Assembly: GCA_964430565.1 (NCBI GenBank)
Contig: CAYSFD010000024.1
Span: 46,276-110,275 of the forward strand
DNA length: 64,000 nt
Source of the DNA: VBDM01 sp964430565
GTDB lineage: Bacteria > Pseudomonadota > Gammaproteobacteria > Burkholderiales > SG8-39
Direction: 5' to 3'
Shown: in pieces, positions 41,833 to 49,654 of the stretch
Position numbering within the stretch: the stretch's first letter is position 1
Layout of the letters: each line of letters starts with the position of its first letter
Translations under genes and position numbers: made by a program
The notes under the pieces: generated by a model
What the model was told of the DNA's origin: nothing
Database searches by the model: none
What the model saw: only the letters and a program-made list of their open reading frames with translations

Positions 41833-43398
41833 ATGAAGATCCCCATCCGCACCGCACTGGTCAGCGTATCGGACAAGACCGGCCTTCGCGAGTTTGCATT
41901 CGGGCTCGCCCAATACAAGATCAAGATCCTGTCCACGGGCGGCACCGCCAAACTGCTCGCCGAGCACGGCGTCCCGGTAACCGAGGTCGCCGACTACACC
42001 GGCTTTCCCGAAATGCTCGACGGGCGCGTCAAGACTCTGCACCCGCGGGTGCATGCCGGCATCCTCGCGCGGCGCGATTCCCCTGCTCACATGGCTGAAA
42101 TCCGCGCAGCGGGGATCGAGCCGATCGACCTCGTCGTCGTCAACCTCTATCCATTCGCGCAAGCCGTCGCAAAGCCCGGTTGCACACTCGAGGAGGCAAT
42201 CGAGAACATCGACATCGGCGGCCCAAGCATGCTGCGTGCGGCGGCGAAGAACTACGCCGGGGTTGGGGTCGTGACCGATCCATCGGATTACCCCAAGGTT
42301 CTCTCGGAAGTGAGAGAACACGGCGGAGCCTTGAGTGAGGCTACGCGCTTCGCTCTGGCGCAGAAGGCGTTCGCCCACAGCGCCGCGTACGACGCCGCGA
42401 TCGGAGACTACCTCGCCACGCTCGCGGGCGGCGAAAAGCCCTCCCCGTTTCCCGAGCGTCTTACCCTTCGGTTTGAAAAAGTGCAAGACGTCCGCTACGG
42501 AGAAAATCCGCACCAGGCCGGAGCATTTTATCGAGACGCCAGGCCGGTTCCCGGCGGCATCGCCGGCTATACCCAGGTTCAGGGAAAGGAGCTGTCGTAC
42601 AACAACATCGCCGACGCCGATGCCGCATGGGAATGCGTAAAGACTTTCGATGAGCCCGCCTGTGTGATCGTCAAGCACGCGAACCCTTGCGGCGCGGCGA
42701 TTGGAACCTCTGCCCGCGAGGCCTACGATCTCGCCTATGCCACCGACCCGACCTCGGCTTTCGGAGGCATCGTCGCCTTCAACCGTGGTCTTGACGCGGC
42801 GACCGCCGAGGCGGCGTCCAAGCAGTTCGCCGAGGTGGTGATCGCGCCTGAATTCGATCCCGAGGCCCGGCGGATTTTCTCCGCCAAGGCCAACGTGCGG
42901 CTGTTGTCGGTGAGCCTTGCGCGCGCCGCAAGGGCTTACGACCTCAAACGCGTCGCGGGCGGGCTACTGGTGCAATCTCCGGATGAGCGCAGCGTGCAAA
43001 GCTCAGAATTGCGCGTCGTCTCGCGCGTCAAACCCACTTCCGACCAACTTACCGACTTGCTGTTTGCGTGGCGCGTGGCGAAGTACGTCAAGTCGAACGC
43101 CATCGTGTTTTGTGCACGCGGCCGTACCCTCGGCATCGGCGCTGGCCAGATGAGTCGCATCGACTCCGCCCGAATCGCCGTGCTCAAGGCACAGAATGCG
43201 GGTCTGTCCTTGGCGGGTTCCGTGGTCGCATCGGATGCGTTCTTTCCGTTTCGCGACGGCGTGGATGCCGTCGCTCAAGCGGGCGCAAAGGCCGTCATCC
43301 AGCCCGGCGGCAGCGTGCGCGACGAAGAAGTCATCAAGGCAGCCGATGAGCACGGGCTTGTCATGGTGTTTACCGGCGTAAGGCATTTCAGGCATTGA
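41833..43398 (+). CDS. purH: bifunctional AICAR formyltransferase / IMP cyclohydrolase
   Basis: PurH catalyses the last two steps to IMP. Residues about 1-200 form the IMP cyclohydrolase (MGS-like) domain with VSDKTGLREFA, STGGTAKLL, FPEMLDGRVKTLHPRVHAG and NIDIGGPSMLRAAAKN. Residues about 200-521 are the AICAR transformylase, with RYGENPHQAG, KHANPCGAA (catalytic Lys-His), DPTSAFGGIVAFNR and SNAIVFC. The ATG at 41833 is the conserved start; the 5' open extension covers the repeat region and is non-coding. purD follows after 16 bases. Confidence 0.97.
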   Translation: MKIPIRTALVSVSDKTGLREFAFGLAQYKIKILSTGGTAKLLAEHGVPVTEVADYTGFPEMLDGRVKTLHPRVHAGILARRDSPAHMAEIRAAGIEPIDLVVVNLYPFAQAVAKPGCTLEEAIENIDIGGPSMLRAAAKNYAGVGVVTDPSDYPKVLSEVREHGGALSEATRFALAQKAFAHSAAYDAAIGDYLATLAGGEKPSPFPERLTLRFEKVQDVRYGENPHQAGAFYRDARPVPGGIAGYTQVQGKELSYNNIADADAAWECVKTFDEPACVIVKHANPCGAAIGTSAREAYDLAYATDPTSAFGGIVAFNRGLDAATAEAASKQFAEVVIAPEFDPEARRIFSAKANVRLLSVSLARAARAYDLKRVAGGLLVQSPDERSVQSSELRVVSRVKPTSDQLTDLLFAWRVAKYVKSNAIVFCARGRTLGIGAGQMSRIDSARIAVLKAQNAGLSLAGSVVASDAFFPFRDGVDAVAQAGAKAVIQPGGSVRDEEVIKAADEHGLVMVFTGVRHFRH

Positions 43399-43414
43399 GG
43401 CTTTCCGGCCCTCC

Positions 43415-44692
43415 ATGAAAGTTCTCGTCATCGGCTCGGGCGGCAGGGAGCACGCGATCGCGTGGCGCCTGGCGCACAGCCCACGCGTGCAAAAGGTCTT
43501 CGTTGCCCCTGGCAACGGCGGCACCGCACGCGAGGAGGGTATCGAGAATATCGCGATCTCCGGAATCGAAGCGCTGGCTGAATTCGCCCACGCCGAAAAC
43601 ATCCACCTTACGGTGGTGGGACCCGAGGCGCCGCTCGCCGATGGAATCGTCGATCTGTTTCGTTCGAAGGGGCTTCGCATCTTCGGCCCGACTCGGGCCT
43701 GCGCTCGGCTGGAAAGCTCCAAGCAGTTCGCCAAGGAATTCATGATTCGGCACCGGATTCCCACCGCGGCGTTTGCGGCCTTCGACGAAGCGCGCGCGGC
43801 GCACGACTACGTCGACGCGCAAGGGGCTCCCATTGTCGTAAAAGCGGACGGACTCGCGGCCGGGAAAGGCGTGGTCGTCGCAATGAGCGCCGATGAAGCC
43901 CATCGCGCAGTCGAGCAGATCCTCATCGAGCGCACGATGGGCGCGGCAGGCAACCGCGTCGTCATCGAGGATTTCCTCGACGGCGAAGAGGCGAGCTTCA
44001 TCGTCCTCGCCGATGGAGAACACGTGCTGCCGCTCGCAACCAGCCAGGATCACAAACGCCTCAAGGACGGCGACCAGGGACCCAATACCGGCGGCATGGG
44101 CGCGTATTCCCCGGCGCCGGTCGTAACACTGGAGCTGCACGCACGCGTGATTCGTGAGGTCATCCAGCCCGTGCTCGCAGGGATGGCCGAGGAAGGGTAC
44201 CCCTACAGCGGGTTTCTCTACGCCGGCCTCATGATCGACGGTTCGGGCAATCCTCGGGTGCTGGAATTCAACTGCCGGTTGGGCGATCCGGAAACACAGC
44301 CGATCCTACTTCGCCTGAAGAGCGACCTGTTCGAGCTGATCGAGCGCGCCGTCGATGGGAGGCTTGACCGCGCCACTGCGGAATGGGACCGCCGCCCCGC
44401 CCTCGGGGTGGTCCTCGCGGCCGCCGGTTACCCCGATGCGCCGAAGAAAGGCGACATCGTGAACGGGCTTCCCGAGGCGGGGGAGGAGGTCCGGGTGTTT
44501 CACGCGGGCACGGCGCTCAAGGATGGAGCCATCGTTACCAACGGCGGGCGCGTGCTTTGCGTGACCGCTCTGGGAGACAACATCAAGATGGCGCAGCGGC
44601 GCGCCTATGAGGTCGTCAAGGGCATTCGTTTCGACGGCATGCAATATCGGCGCGACATCGGGCACCGCGCCGTTGCGTCGAAGAAATCATGA
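43415..44692 (+). CDS. purD: phosphoribosylamine-glycine ligase
   Basis: PurD joins glycine to phosphoribosylamine in purine synthesis. The 425-residue ATP-grasp enzyme shows MKVLVIGSGGREHAIAWRL, GPEAPLADGIVD, the KADGLAAGKGVVVA ATP-binding loop, DHKRLKDGDQGPNTGGMGAY and EFNCRLGDPETQ. The last three residues and stop overlap a 19-codon remnant of a cysteine desulfurase (ATGA), beyond which lies the DUF6883-DUF4926 island. The gene is complete, so the island did not damage it. Confidence 0.97.
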   Translation: MKVLVIGSGGREHAIAWRLAHSPRVQKVFVAPGNGGTAREEGIENIAISGIEALAEFAHAENIHLTVVGPEAPLADGIVDLFRSKGLRIFGPTRACARLESSKQFAKEFMIRHRIPTAAFAAFDEARAAHDYVDAQGAPIVVKADGLAAGKGVVVAMSADEAHRAVEQILIERTMGAAGNRVVIEDFLDGEEASFIVLADGEHVLPLATSQDHKRLKDGDQGPNTGGMGAYSPAPVVTLELHARVIREVIQPVLAGMAEEGYPYSGFLYAGLMIDGSGNPRVLEFNCRLGDPETQPILLRLKSDLFELIERAVDGRLDRATAEWDRRPALGVVLAAAGYPDAPKKGDIVNGLPEAGEEVRVFHAGTALKDGAIVTNGGRVLCVTALGDNIKMAQRRAYEVVKGIRFDGMQYRRDIGHRAVASKKS

Positions 44693-44748
44693 TTTGCCTT
44701 GACCACAATGCGACGACGCCAGTACTGCCGGAGGTACTGGCACCATGA
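44689..44748 (+). pseudogene. N-terminal fragment of a NifS/IscS-like cysteine desulfurase
   Basis: An ATG overlapping the purD stop opens a 19-residue frame, MICLDHNATTPVLPEVLAP, and stops at 44746-44748. LDHNATTPVLPEV is the hallmark N-terminus of class V cysteine desulfurases (PLP enzymes of about 400 residues), so this looks like a gene whose remaining 95% has been lost or replaced. Its stop overlaps the DUF6883 ATG by 4 bases, and its codons PEV supply the GGAGG used by that gene. It may now act as a short leader frame. Confidence 0.65.
44719..44740 (+). promoter_or_regulatory. hairpin presenting the Shine-Dalgarno of the DUF6883 gene
   Basis: CCAGTAC (44719-44725) and GTACTGG (44734-44740) form a perfect 7-bp stem with the 8-base loop TGCCGGAG. 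The GGAGG that would serve the DUF6883 ATG (44745) straddles the loop and the stem. The structure could modulate translation of the putative toxin gene. It arises inside the desulfurase fragment, so it may be fortuitous. Confidence 0.4.
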
Positions 44749-45077
44749 GACTGCCCCCGGACGCAACCATCGCCGAAGACAAGCTGACGCGCTATTTGCT
44801 TTTACCGCAAGCACGGGGCGACAAATCGGCTTTCCTGGCGAAGGCGGGTTATACGCTGGGAAACACCGACCAACTGCTGCGAGACTTGCGCACGCAGATT
44901 CTGCCGCTGGATGCAACGGCGTTGGAATCCAACAAGTTTGGCAAGCTCTACGAGATTCGGGGTACGCTCGCCGGTCCAAATGGCGTGACGCTGGCCGTTC
45001 GCACCATTTGGATGGCCGAGCGCTTGTTGGGCGTCACCAAGTTCGTTACACTCATCCCAGACAAGCGGAGGGTATGA
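44745..45077 (+). CDS. DUF6883 domain protein, putative toxin
   Basis: A 110-residue protein with the pattern of DUF6883: KLTRYLLLPQARGDKSAFLAKAGY at the N-terminus (as KLTRYLL and GDKSAFLAKAGY), then KLYEIRGTLAGPNGVTLAVR and TIWMAERLLGVTKFVTLIP. The LxGPNG...VRTIW...TKFVTLIP part resembles the small BECR-type RNase toxin folds that occur as tips of polymorphic toxins. It overlaps the DUF4926 gene, a frequent partner, so a toxin-antitoxin role is likely but not demonstrated. It has a GGAGG 10 bases upstream. It is flanked by broken genes and lies between core genes purD and hemF, which points to horizontal gain. Confidence 0.75.
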   Translation: MRLPPDATIAEDKLTRYLLLPQARGDKSAFLAKAGYTLGNTDQLLRDLRTQILPLDATALESNKFGKLYEIRGTLAGPNGVTLAVRTIWMAERLLGVTKFVTLIPDKRRV

Positions 45078-45310
45078 TGAAGTTGGAACTCTACAAGGAT
45101 GCCGTGTTGACGTGCGACCTGCCGCAGCATCGTCTCCGTCGCGGCGACATCGTCAAACTGGTGGACCATCATGTTGCTCCCGACAACACGGAGGGGTACT
45201 CCATCGAGGTCTTCAACGCCGTCGGCGATACCATCGCCGTCACCTCTGTTCCGACCGCCGCCCTCGAAGCCCTCCGCGAAGACGAAGTGTTCAGCGCTCG
45301 AACGCTGTAA
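45077..45310 (+). CDS. DUF4926 domain protein, putative antitoxin/immunity partner
   Basis: A 77-residue protein with DUF4926 character: MKLELYKDAVLTCDLPQHRL, then LRRGDIVKLVDHHV, TEGYSIEVFNAVGDTIAVTSVP and a C-terminal LEAL. The fold is expected to be a small beta barrel. The ATG at 45077 has GGAGGG at close spacing; another ATG lies one codon earlier and overlaps the DUF6883 stop. Coupled translation after a putative toxin is typical of an immunity or antitoxin gene, although in type II systems the antitoxin more often comes first. The function is inferred from pairing only. Confidence 0.75.
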   Translation: MKLELYKDAVLTCDLPQHRLRRGDIVKLVDHHVAPDNTEGYSIEVFNAVGDTIAVTSVPTAALEALREDEVFSARTL

Positions 45311-45339
45311 CGGGCGCTACTTCCCGCCGTCCTTCCAAA

Positions 45340-45444
45340 ACTGCGATTGGACAAGCGCCAGTCGCTAAAGCCGCAAAGACTAAGCGTGTTGGCGTAATCG
45401 AGCGCCTGTTGCCAGGTTCGCTCACCAGCCGGCAGGTCGGCGTT
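45340..45444 (-). pseudogene. fragment of a DUF1566 (Lcl-domain) protein gene
   Basis: On the minus strand the gap before hemF encodes 35 residues including TWQQALDYANTLSLCGFSDW followed by RLSNRS. This is the diagnostic DUF1566 motif (TW..AL.YAN.L.L.G..DWRLPN). An in-frame stop lies just upstream (45445-45447), and similarity ends near 45340, where ELxSL should follow. So only a short internal piece of a once longer, probably secreted, protein gene remains. It marks the right edge of the DUF6883-DUF4926 island. Confidence 0.6.
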
Positions 45445-45476
45445 TCAGAAAATGATGAGATGATCTGTTGGACTTC

Positions 45477-46382
45477 ATGATGAATTCGCAATCCGTACGC
45501 GACTACATGATCGGGCTGCAGAACCGGATCGTTTCGGAGCTGGAGCGCATCGACGGTCGCAGGTTTCGCAGCGACCGCTGGGAGCGCGGCGAGGGTGGGG
45601 GCGGCGAGAGCCGAATCATCGAGGACGGCGATGTCTTCGAGCGCGGCGGGGTGAATTTTTCCCGGGTGCACGGCGAACGGCTTCCGCCCTCGGCAAGCGC
45701 CTCGCGGCCTGAGCTCGCAGGCCGCGCTTTCGAGGCCATGGGCGTGTCGCTGGTATTGCATCCGCGCAATCCATTCGTCCCGACCGTTCACATGAACGTA
45801 AGATTCCTGCTCGCAACCCGGGCGCAAAGCGAGCCGGTATGGTGGTTCGGCGGCGGGATGGATATGACCCCGTATTACGGATTCGAGGAAGACGCGCGCC
45901 ACTTCCATTCCATCTGCCGCAAGGCGCTCGAACCCTCCGGGCCGGATCATCACGCGCGTTTCAAACGCTGGTGCGACGAGTACTTCTACATCAAGCACCG
46001 TGCAGAGCCGCGCGGCATCGGCGGAATTTTCTTCGACGACTTGAACGAGATAGACTTCGATTTCTGCTTCGGTCTCACGCGCAGCGTCGGGGATCACTTT
46101 CTTCCAGCCTACGTTCCCGTTCTCGAGCGCCGGCGAAGCACCCCCTACGGCGAGCGCGAGCGCGACTTCCAGGCCTACCGCCGCGGGCGCTATGTCGAGT
46201 TCAACCTCGTCTACGACCGCGGGACGCTCTTCGGACTGCAGTCGGGCGGACGCGCCGAGTCGATATTGATGTCGCTGCCGCCGCTCGTGAAGTGGCGTTA
46301 TGACTGGAAACCTGACCCGTCGAGCGAGGAGGACAGGCTCTATCGGGAGTTTCTGCGCCCGAGAGATTGGCTGGGCGAATGA
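45477..46382 (+). CDS. hemF: oxygen-dependent coproporphyrinogen III oxidase
   Basis: HemF decarboxylates coproporphyrinogen III to protoporphyrinogen IX with O2. The 301-residue protein shows GRRFRSDRWERGEGGGGESR as its N-terminal region, GVNFSRVHG, HMNVRFLLA, WWFGGGMDMTPYYG, FKRWCDEYFYIKHR and RGIGGIFFDDLNE, then GRYVEFNLVYDRGTLFGLQ. ATG 45477 or 45480 start it; a TTG three codons earlier is less likely. The island directly upstream has probably separated hemF from its original neighbour. It joins the hem genes further downstream on the minus strand. Confidence 0.97.
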   Translation: MMNSQSVRDYMIGLQNRIVSELERIDGRRFRSDRWERGEGGGGESRIIEDGDVFERGGVNFSRVHGERLPPSASASRPELAGRAFEAMGVSLVLHPRNPFVPTVHMNVRFLLATRAQSEPVWWFGGGMDMTPYYGFEEDARHFHSICRKALEPSGPDHHARFKRWCDEYFYIKHRAEPRGIGGIFFDDLNEIDFDFCFGLTRSVGDHFLPAYVPVLERRRSTPYGERERDFQAYRRGRYVEFNLVYDRGTLFGLQSGGRAESILMSLPPLVKWRYDWKPDPSSEEDRLYREFLRPRDWLGE

Positions 46383-46418
46383 CCGATCGCTGATTATTTA
46401 CCTAACGGAGAAAGAGCA

Positions 46419-47411
46419 ATGGAAACACGCAAGCTTGGCAAAAATGGACCGTCCGTCCCGGCGCTGGGTCTGGGCTGCATGGGAATGACCGGACTCTACG
46501 GCGAGCCCGACGATTCCGAGTCGATCGCGACCATCCACCGCGCTATCGATCTCGGCGTCAACCTGATCGTCACCTCGGACGCCTACGCAGCGGGGATCAA
46601 CGAAGAACTCGTCGGCCGTGCGATAAAGGGCAAACGCGACCGAGTCCTCGTCGCGACCAAATTCGGGAACATGGGTTTGTCCGGGTTCAAGCTCCCCGAG
46701 GGCCAATCGGGAGGCCATCCCGCCTACGTTCCGCAAGCCTGCGAAGCTTCTCTCAAGCGCCTCGGCGTGGACGTAATCGACATTTACGGACTGCATCGCG
46801 TCGATCCCAAGGTGCCCATCGAGGACACGGTGGGCGCGATGAAGAAGCTGGTCGAGCAGGGCAAGGTGCGCTATCTCGCGCTTTCCGAGGCGGGCGCGGC
46901 GACGATCCGTCGTGCGCAGAAAGTGCATACTATCGCCGCGCTCGAGACCGAATACTCCCTTTGGTCGCGCGACGTCGAAAAAGACATCCTTCCCGCCTGC
47001 CGGGAGCTCGGCATAGGCTTCATGGCGTACTCGCCGCTCGGGCGCGGATTCCTCACCGCTACGATCAAGACACTCGACACGCTCCTGCCCAAGGACCGCC
47101 GCCGCGAGCATCCGCGATTCAATCCCGACAACCTGAAACGCAATGTCGAGCTGCTGCAGCCGCTCGAATCCGTCGCAGCGGCGCACAAGGTCACTGCGGC
47201 GCAGGTGGCGCTCGCCTGGGTGCTGGCTCAAGGGCAGTACATCGTGCCCATTCCGGGAACGAAACGACGCAACTACCTCGAGCAGAATTCTGCAGCAGCC
47301 GATATCCGCCTGAGCGCCGCGGAAATCGCGCAGCTGGCAAAGGCGTTTCAACCCGGAGTCGCCTCGGGTACGCGCTATCCCGAGAAGCAGCTCGCCGGGC
47401 TCGGCATCTAG
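46419..47411 (+). CDS. aldo/keto reductase family protein lacking the catalytic Asp
   Basis: A 330-residue (beta/alpha)8 barrel of the AKR superfamily, close to the YajO/AKR13-type reductases (LGLGCMGMTGLYGEPDDSES). Of the catalytic tetrad, Tyr56 (SDAYA), Lys81 (VATKFG) and His126 (GLHRVDP) are present, but the Asp in the usual LDTAD..Y motif is Val51 (NLIVTSDAY). NADPH-binding residues near the end (IVPIPGTKR) are kept. Loss of that Asp usually cripples reductase activity, so it may have another role, or be decaying. The stop overlaps the convergent hemY stop by 4 bases. A pyridoxal or quinone substrate cannot be decided. Confidence 0.88.
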   Translation: METRKLGKNGPSVPALGLGCMGMTGLYGEPDDSESIATIHRAIDLGVNLIVTSDAYAAGINEELVGRAIKGKRDRVLVATKFGNMGLSGFKLPEGQSGGHPAYVPQACEASLKRLGVDVIDIYGLHRVDPKVPIEDTVGAMKKLVEQGKVRYLALSEAGAATIRRAQKVHTIAALETEYSLWSRDVEKDILPACRELGIGFMAYSPLGRGFLTATIKTLDTLLPKDRRREHPRFNPDNLKRNVELLQPLESVAAAHKVTAAQVALAWVLAQGQYIVPIPGTKRRNYLEQNSAAADIRLSAAEIAQLAKAFQPGVASGTRYPEKQLAGLGI

Positions 47412-48598
47412 CCTAGCGCCCGGCCCGAGAGACCGAGGGCGGCGCTTGCGCGAAAATGCCGACCCGCCTGTTCAGGCCGATCGGTGCGCTCGAAAAGCTG
47501 GGCGAGCGCCACGTGCGCCGCTTGCGTCGGACGCGTCGCGAGGCTCGCTTCGAGATAACTCTGCGCCTTTCCCCACAATTCGCGCTGCACGCATAACCGC
47601 CCGAGCGTGAGCAGCAACTCCGCTTCGCCCGGGCGGTCCTTCAGCCATTTCTCGGCGCGCTCGATGCGCTCGTGCGCGTCCTCGTCGATGCATTCCCCGT
47701 AGAGCAGGGCGAGCGCGCTGTCCCAGTTTCGCTCGAGTGCTTCCCCGATGATCCGGTGCGCCCTGCGACAATCCCCGAGCTGTATGAAGGCGCGCGCAGC
47801 CGCGGACGCGATCTTGGGGCGGATGCGCTCGGAGCGCGGCATCTCTTCCCAGTGGCGGGCGAGGCCCTCCGGATCCAGAGTCTTGCGCGACAGCAGCGCG
47901 ATGCGGGCGTTCACGTTGATGCCTTCGAGCGCCTCCGACGGCATTGCGTCCCGTTTTTCCAAAAGCTTCGCGATGCGGATGACCTCCTCCCAGTTGGCCA
48001 TGCCTTGCTCCGCGCGCAGCAGCAGCAAGAGCGACGCGACATGTTGGGGTCCGCTTGCATGCAGCTCGCGCAGCACGTTTCTTGCCTCGTCGAAGCGCCT
48101 TTCATCCAGCAGAAGCTCCGCGGTAGTCATCAGACGTGCAAGACGCCAGTCGCCGTCGCCTCTCTTTGCCCGTTCGAGCCACTGGTCGCGCCGGTCGAAT
48201 TCGCGCAGCCGCTGCGTTGCCCGCGCCGCAAGCAGGCTCGCGAGGTCCGGCGCGGCGCCGAGCTCATGCGCTCCGGAAGCGAACTTCTCGGCCTTGGCGA
48301 ACTGCCCCTCGAACAAGGCCTGAATCGCCTTGAGCAAGGCCTTGAGTCCTTTTTCATCTCGCCGGCGTTCTCGAAACGCCCGCACATGGGAAGGAAGTGC
48401 GAGCGTGTGCCACACCGCTCTGACCAGAAAGTACGCGGTTACAAAGACAACGAGCAGGAGAATGGCGAGCAGATTGAGCGAGACTTCCACGCGCCACGGA
48501 TGCAGAACGAAGAGCGCGTAACCTTCGTTGCCGCGCAGCGCAATCGATAGCGCCGCCGCGAGCGCAAAGGCGGCAAGCAGCCACAGCAGCCCTTTCAT
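47408..48598 (-). CDS. hemY: HemY N-domain / TPR membrane protein
   Basis: HemY of proteobacteria is an inner-membrane protein with TPR repeats; despite its name it is not the protoporphyrinogen oxidase of Gram-positives, and its role in porphyrin metabolism is still unclear. The 396-residue protein has two N-terminal membrane spans (residues 3-20 and 41-62, LLAILLLVVFVTAYFLV) and then helical TPR-like repeats through the C-terminus. The ATG overlaps the hemX stop by 4 bases. The hemC-hemD-hemX-hemY order is conserved. Confidence 0.92.
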   Translation of the reverse strand: MKGLLWLLAAFALAAALSIALRGNEGYALFVLHPWRVEVSLNLLAILLLVVFVTAYFLVRAVWHTLALPSHVRAFRERRRDEKGLKALLKAIQALFEGQFAKAEKFASGAHELGAAPDLASLLAARATQRLREFDRRDQWLERAKRGDGDWRLARLMTTAELLLDERRFDEARNVLRELHASGPQHVASLLLLLRAEQGMANWEEVIRIAKLLEKRDAMPSEALEGINVNARIALLSRKTLDPEGLARHWEEMPRSERIRPKIASAAARAFIQLGDCRRAHRIIGEALERNWDSALALLYGECIDEDAHERIERAEKWLKDRPGEAELLLTLGRLCVQRELWGKAQSYLEASLATRPTQAAHVALAQLFERTDRPEQAGRHFRASAALGLSGRALG

Positions 48599-49626
48599 CG
48601 CCCGGGCCGTTCCCGCGAAACCTTGTAGCTGCGCACCGCGTCAAGGCTTTCGCCGATCGCCGGAAGCGAGAAGCCCGTGCCGCCGGAGTCTAGCTGCTTC
48701 AGAATTCCCGCCGCTGACGCAACTTCCTTGGAACGCGCATCGAAGTAGCGGCCGAGCCAGCTTGCCGCGAGCTTGAGGTCGTTTCGGTAGGTGGCTTCAT
48801 CGCGCGCGAGCAGCGCGAGCCGCGCGTTCAGCAGACGCAGTTTGAGGTTTTCGCGCAGGAAAAACATCTGTGACGGATTGAGCAGTGCCGCATCGGCGCG
48901 CTCGACGTTCTGTATCCTGATGAGCCGCCTCATTTCGCCGAGGATTTCTGCGCCGAGCCGCTCCCATAGGCCCTGCGGCGGCTCGTTCGCCGGGGCAGTC
49001 GCCGCCTGCGGGCGCGCATCCTGCGCGAGGGTGAGGGTCTCGACGCTCGCGATGAGCTGATCGAGCTTGACGGCGAGCCCGGGCACATCCAGGTTCGGTG
49101 CGCTTTTCAGGCGCTCGATATCCCGGGCGAATACCTTGCGCAGCGGCAGTAACTGCGCTCGGCCCGAGCGCGCCAGACGCGCGTCGGCGGTCTGCAGGGC
49201 GGTCAACGCGACCTGGGTGCTGCCCGCGAGCTGCAGCTGCTGCGAGGCAATCGTGAGTATCTGGTCGATCTCGGCGAGTACCCATTCGTCTCGGCCGCGG
49301 GAGAGGTCCTGTAAGAGCGTCTCAAGGGCGATCTGCTGGCTCTGCGATTCGGCGAGCTTCAGCTCGATCTGTGCGAGCTTCGCCTGCGCCTCGCGCTGCG
49401 CCTCCTGCGCCTGCCTTGCCACGAGGCGCGCATCTCGACTGTCGGTCTCGCTGTCACGCAGGCGGCGCGCAATTTCTTCCCGCAGTGCGCCAGTCTCGCT
49501 GCGGTCCTCGTACCACTGCCAGACGAGAACAATAGCGACCAGGACGAAGCCGATCGCGACGGGAGAAACCGCGAAGCGTTGGGACGCTCGCTTGAGCTTG
49601 GAGGCGGGTGGGGTGTTTTCTTCCAT
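48595..49626 (-). CDS. hemX: HemX family membrane protein
   Basis: HemX is often annotated as uroporphyrinogen-III C-methyltransferase, but this form lacks the SAM-binding methylase domain; it is a membrane-anchored coiled-coil protein. The 343-residue product has one N-terminal span (VSPVAIGFVLVAIVLVWQW), a coiled coil rich in A, Q, E and R (about 50-120), and a helical C-terminal domain. It lies 28 bases after hemD and overlaps hemY. The function in the pathway is unknown; it may organise HemC/HemD at the membrane. The start ATG has no strong Shine-Dalgarno. Confidence 0.88.
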   Translation of the reverse strand: MEENTPPASKLKRASQRFAVSPVAIGFVLVAIVLVWQWYEDRSETGALREEIARRLRDSETDSRDARLVARQAQEAQREAQAKLAQIELKLAESQSQQIALETLLQDLSRGRDEWVLAEIDQILTIASQQLQLAGSTQVALTALQTADARLARSGRAQLLPLRKVFARDIERLKSAPNLDVPGLAVKLDQLIASVETLTLAQDARPQAATAPANEPPQGLWERLGAEILGEMRRLIRIQNVERADAALLNPSQMFFLRENLKLRLLNARLALLARDEATYRNDLKLAASWLGRYFDARSKEVASAAGILKQLDSGGTGFSLPAIGESLDAVRSYKVSRERPGR

Positions 49627-49654
49627 GCGGGAGCCGATCAACTGACAGAGGCGA

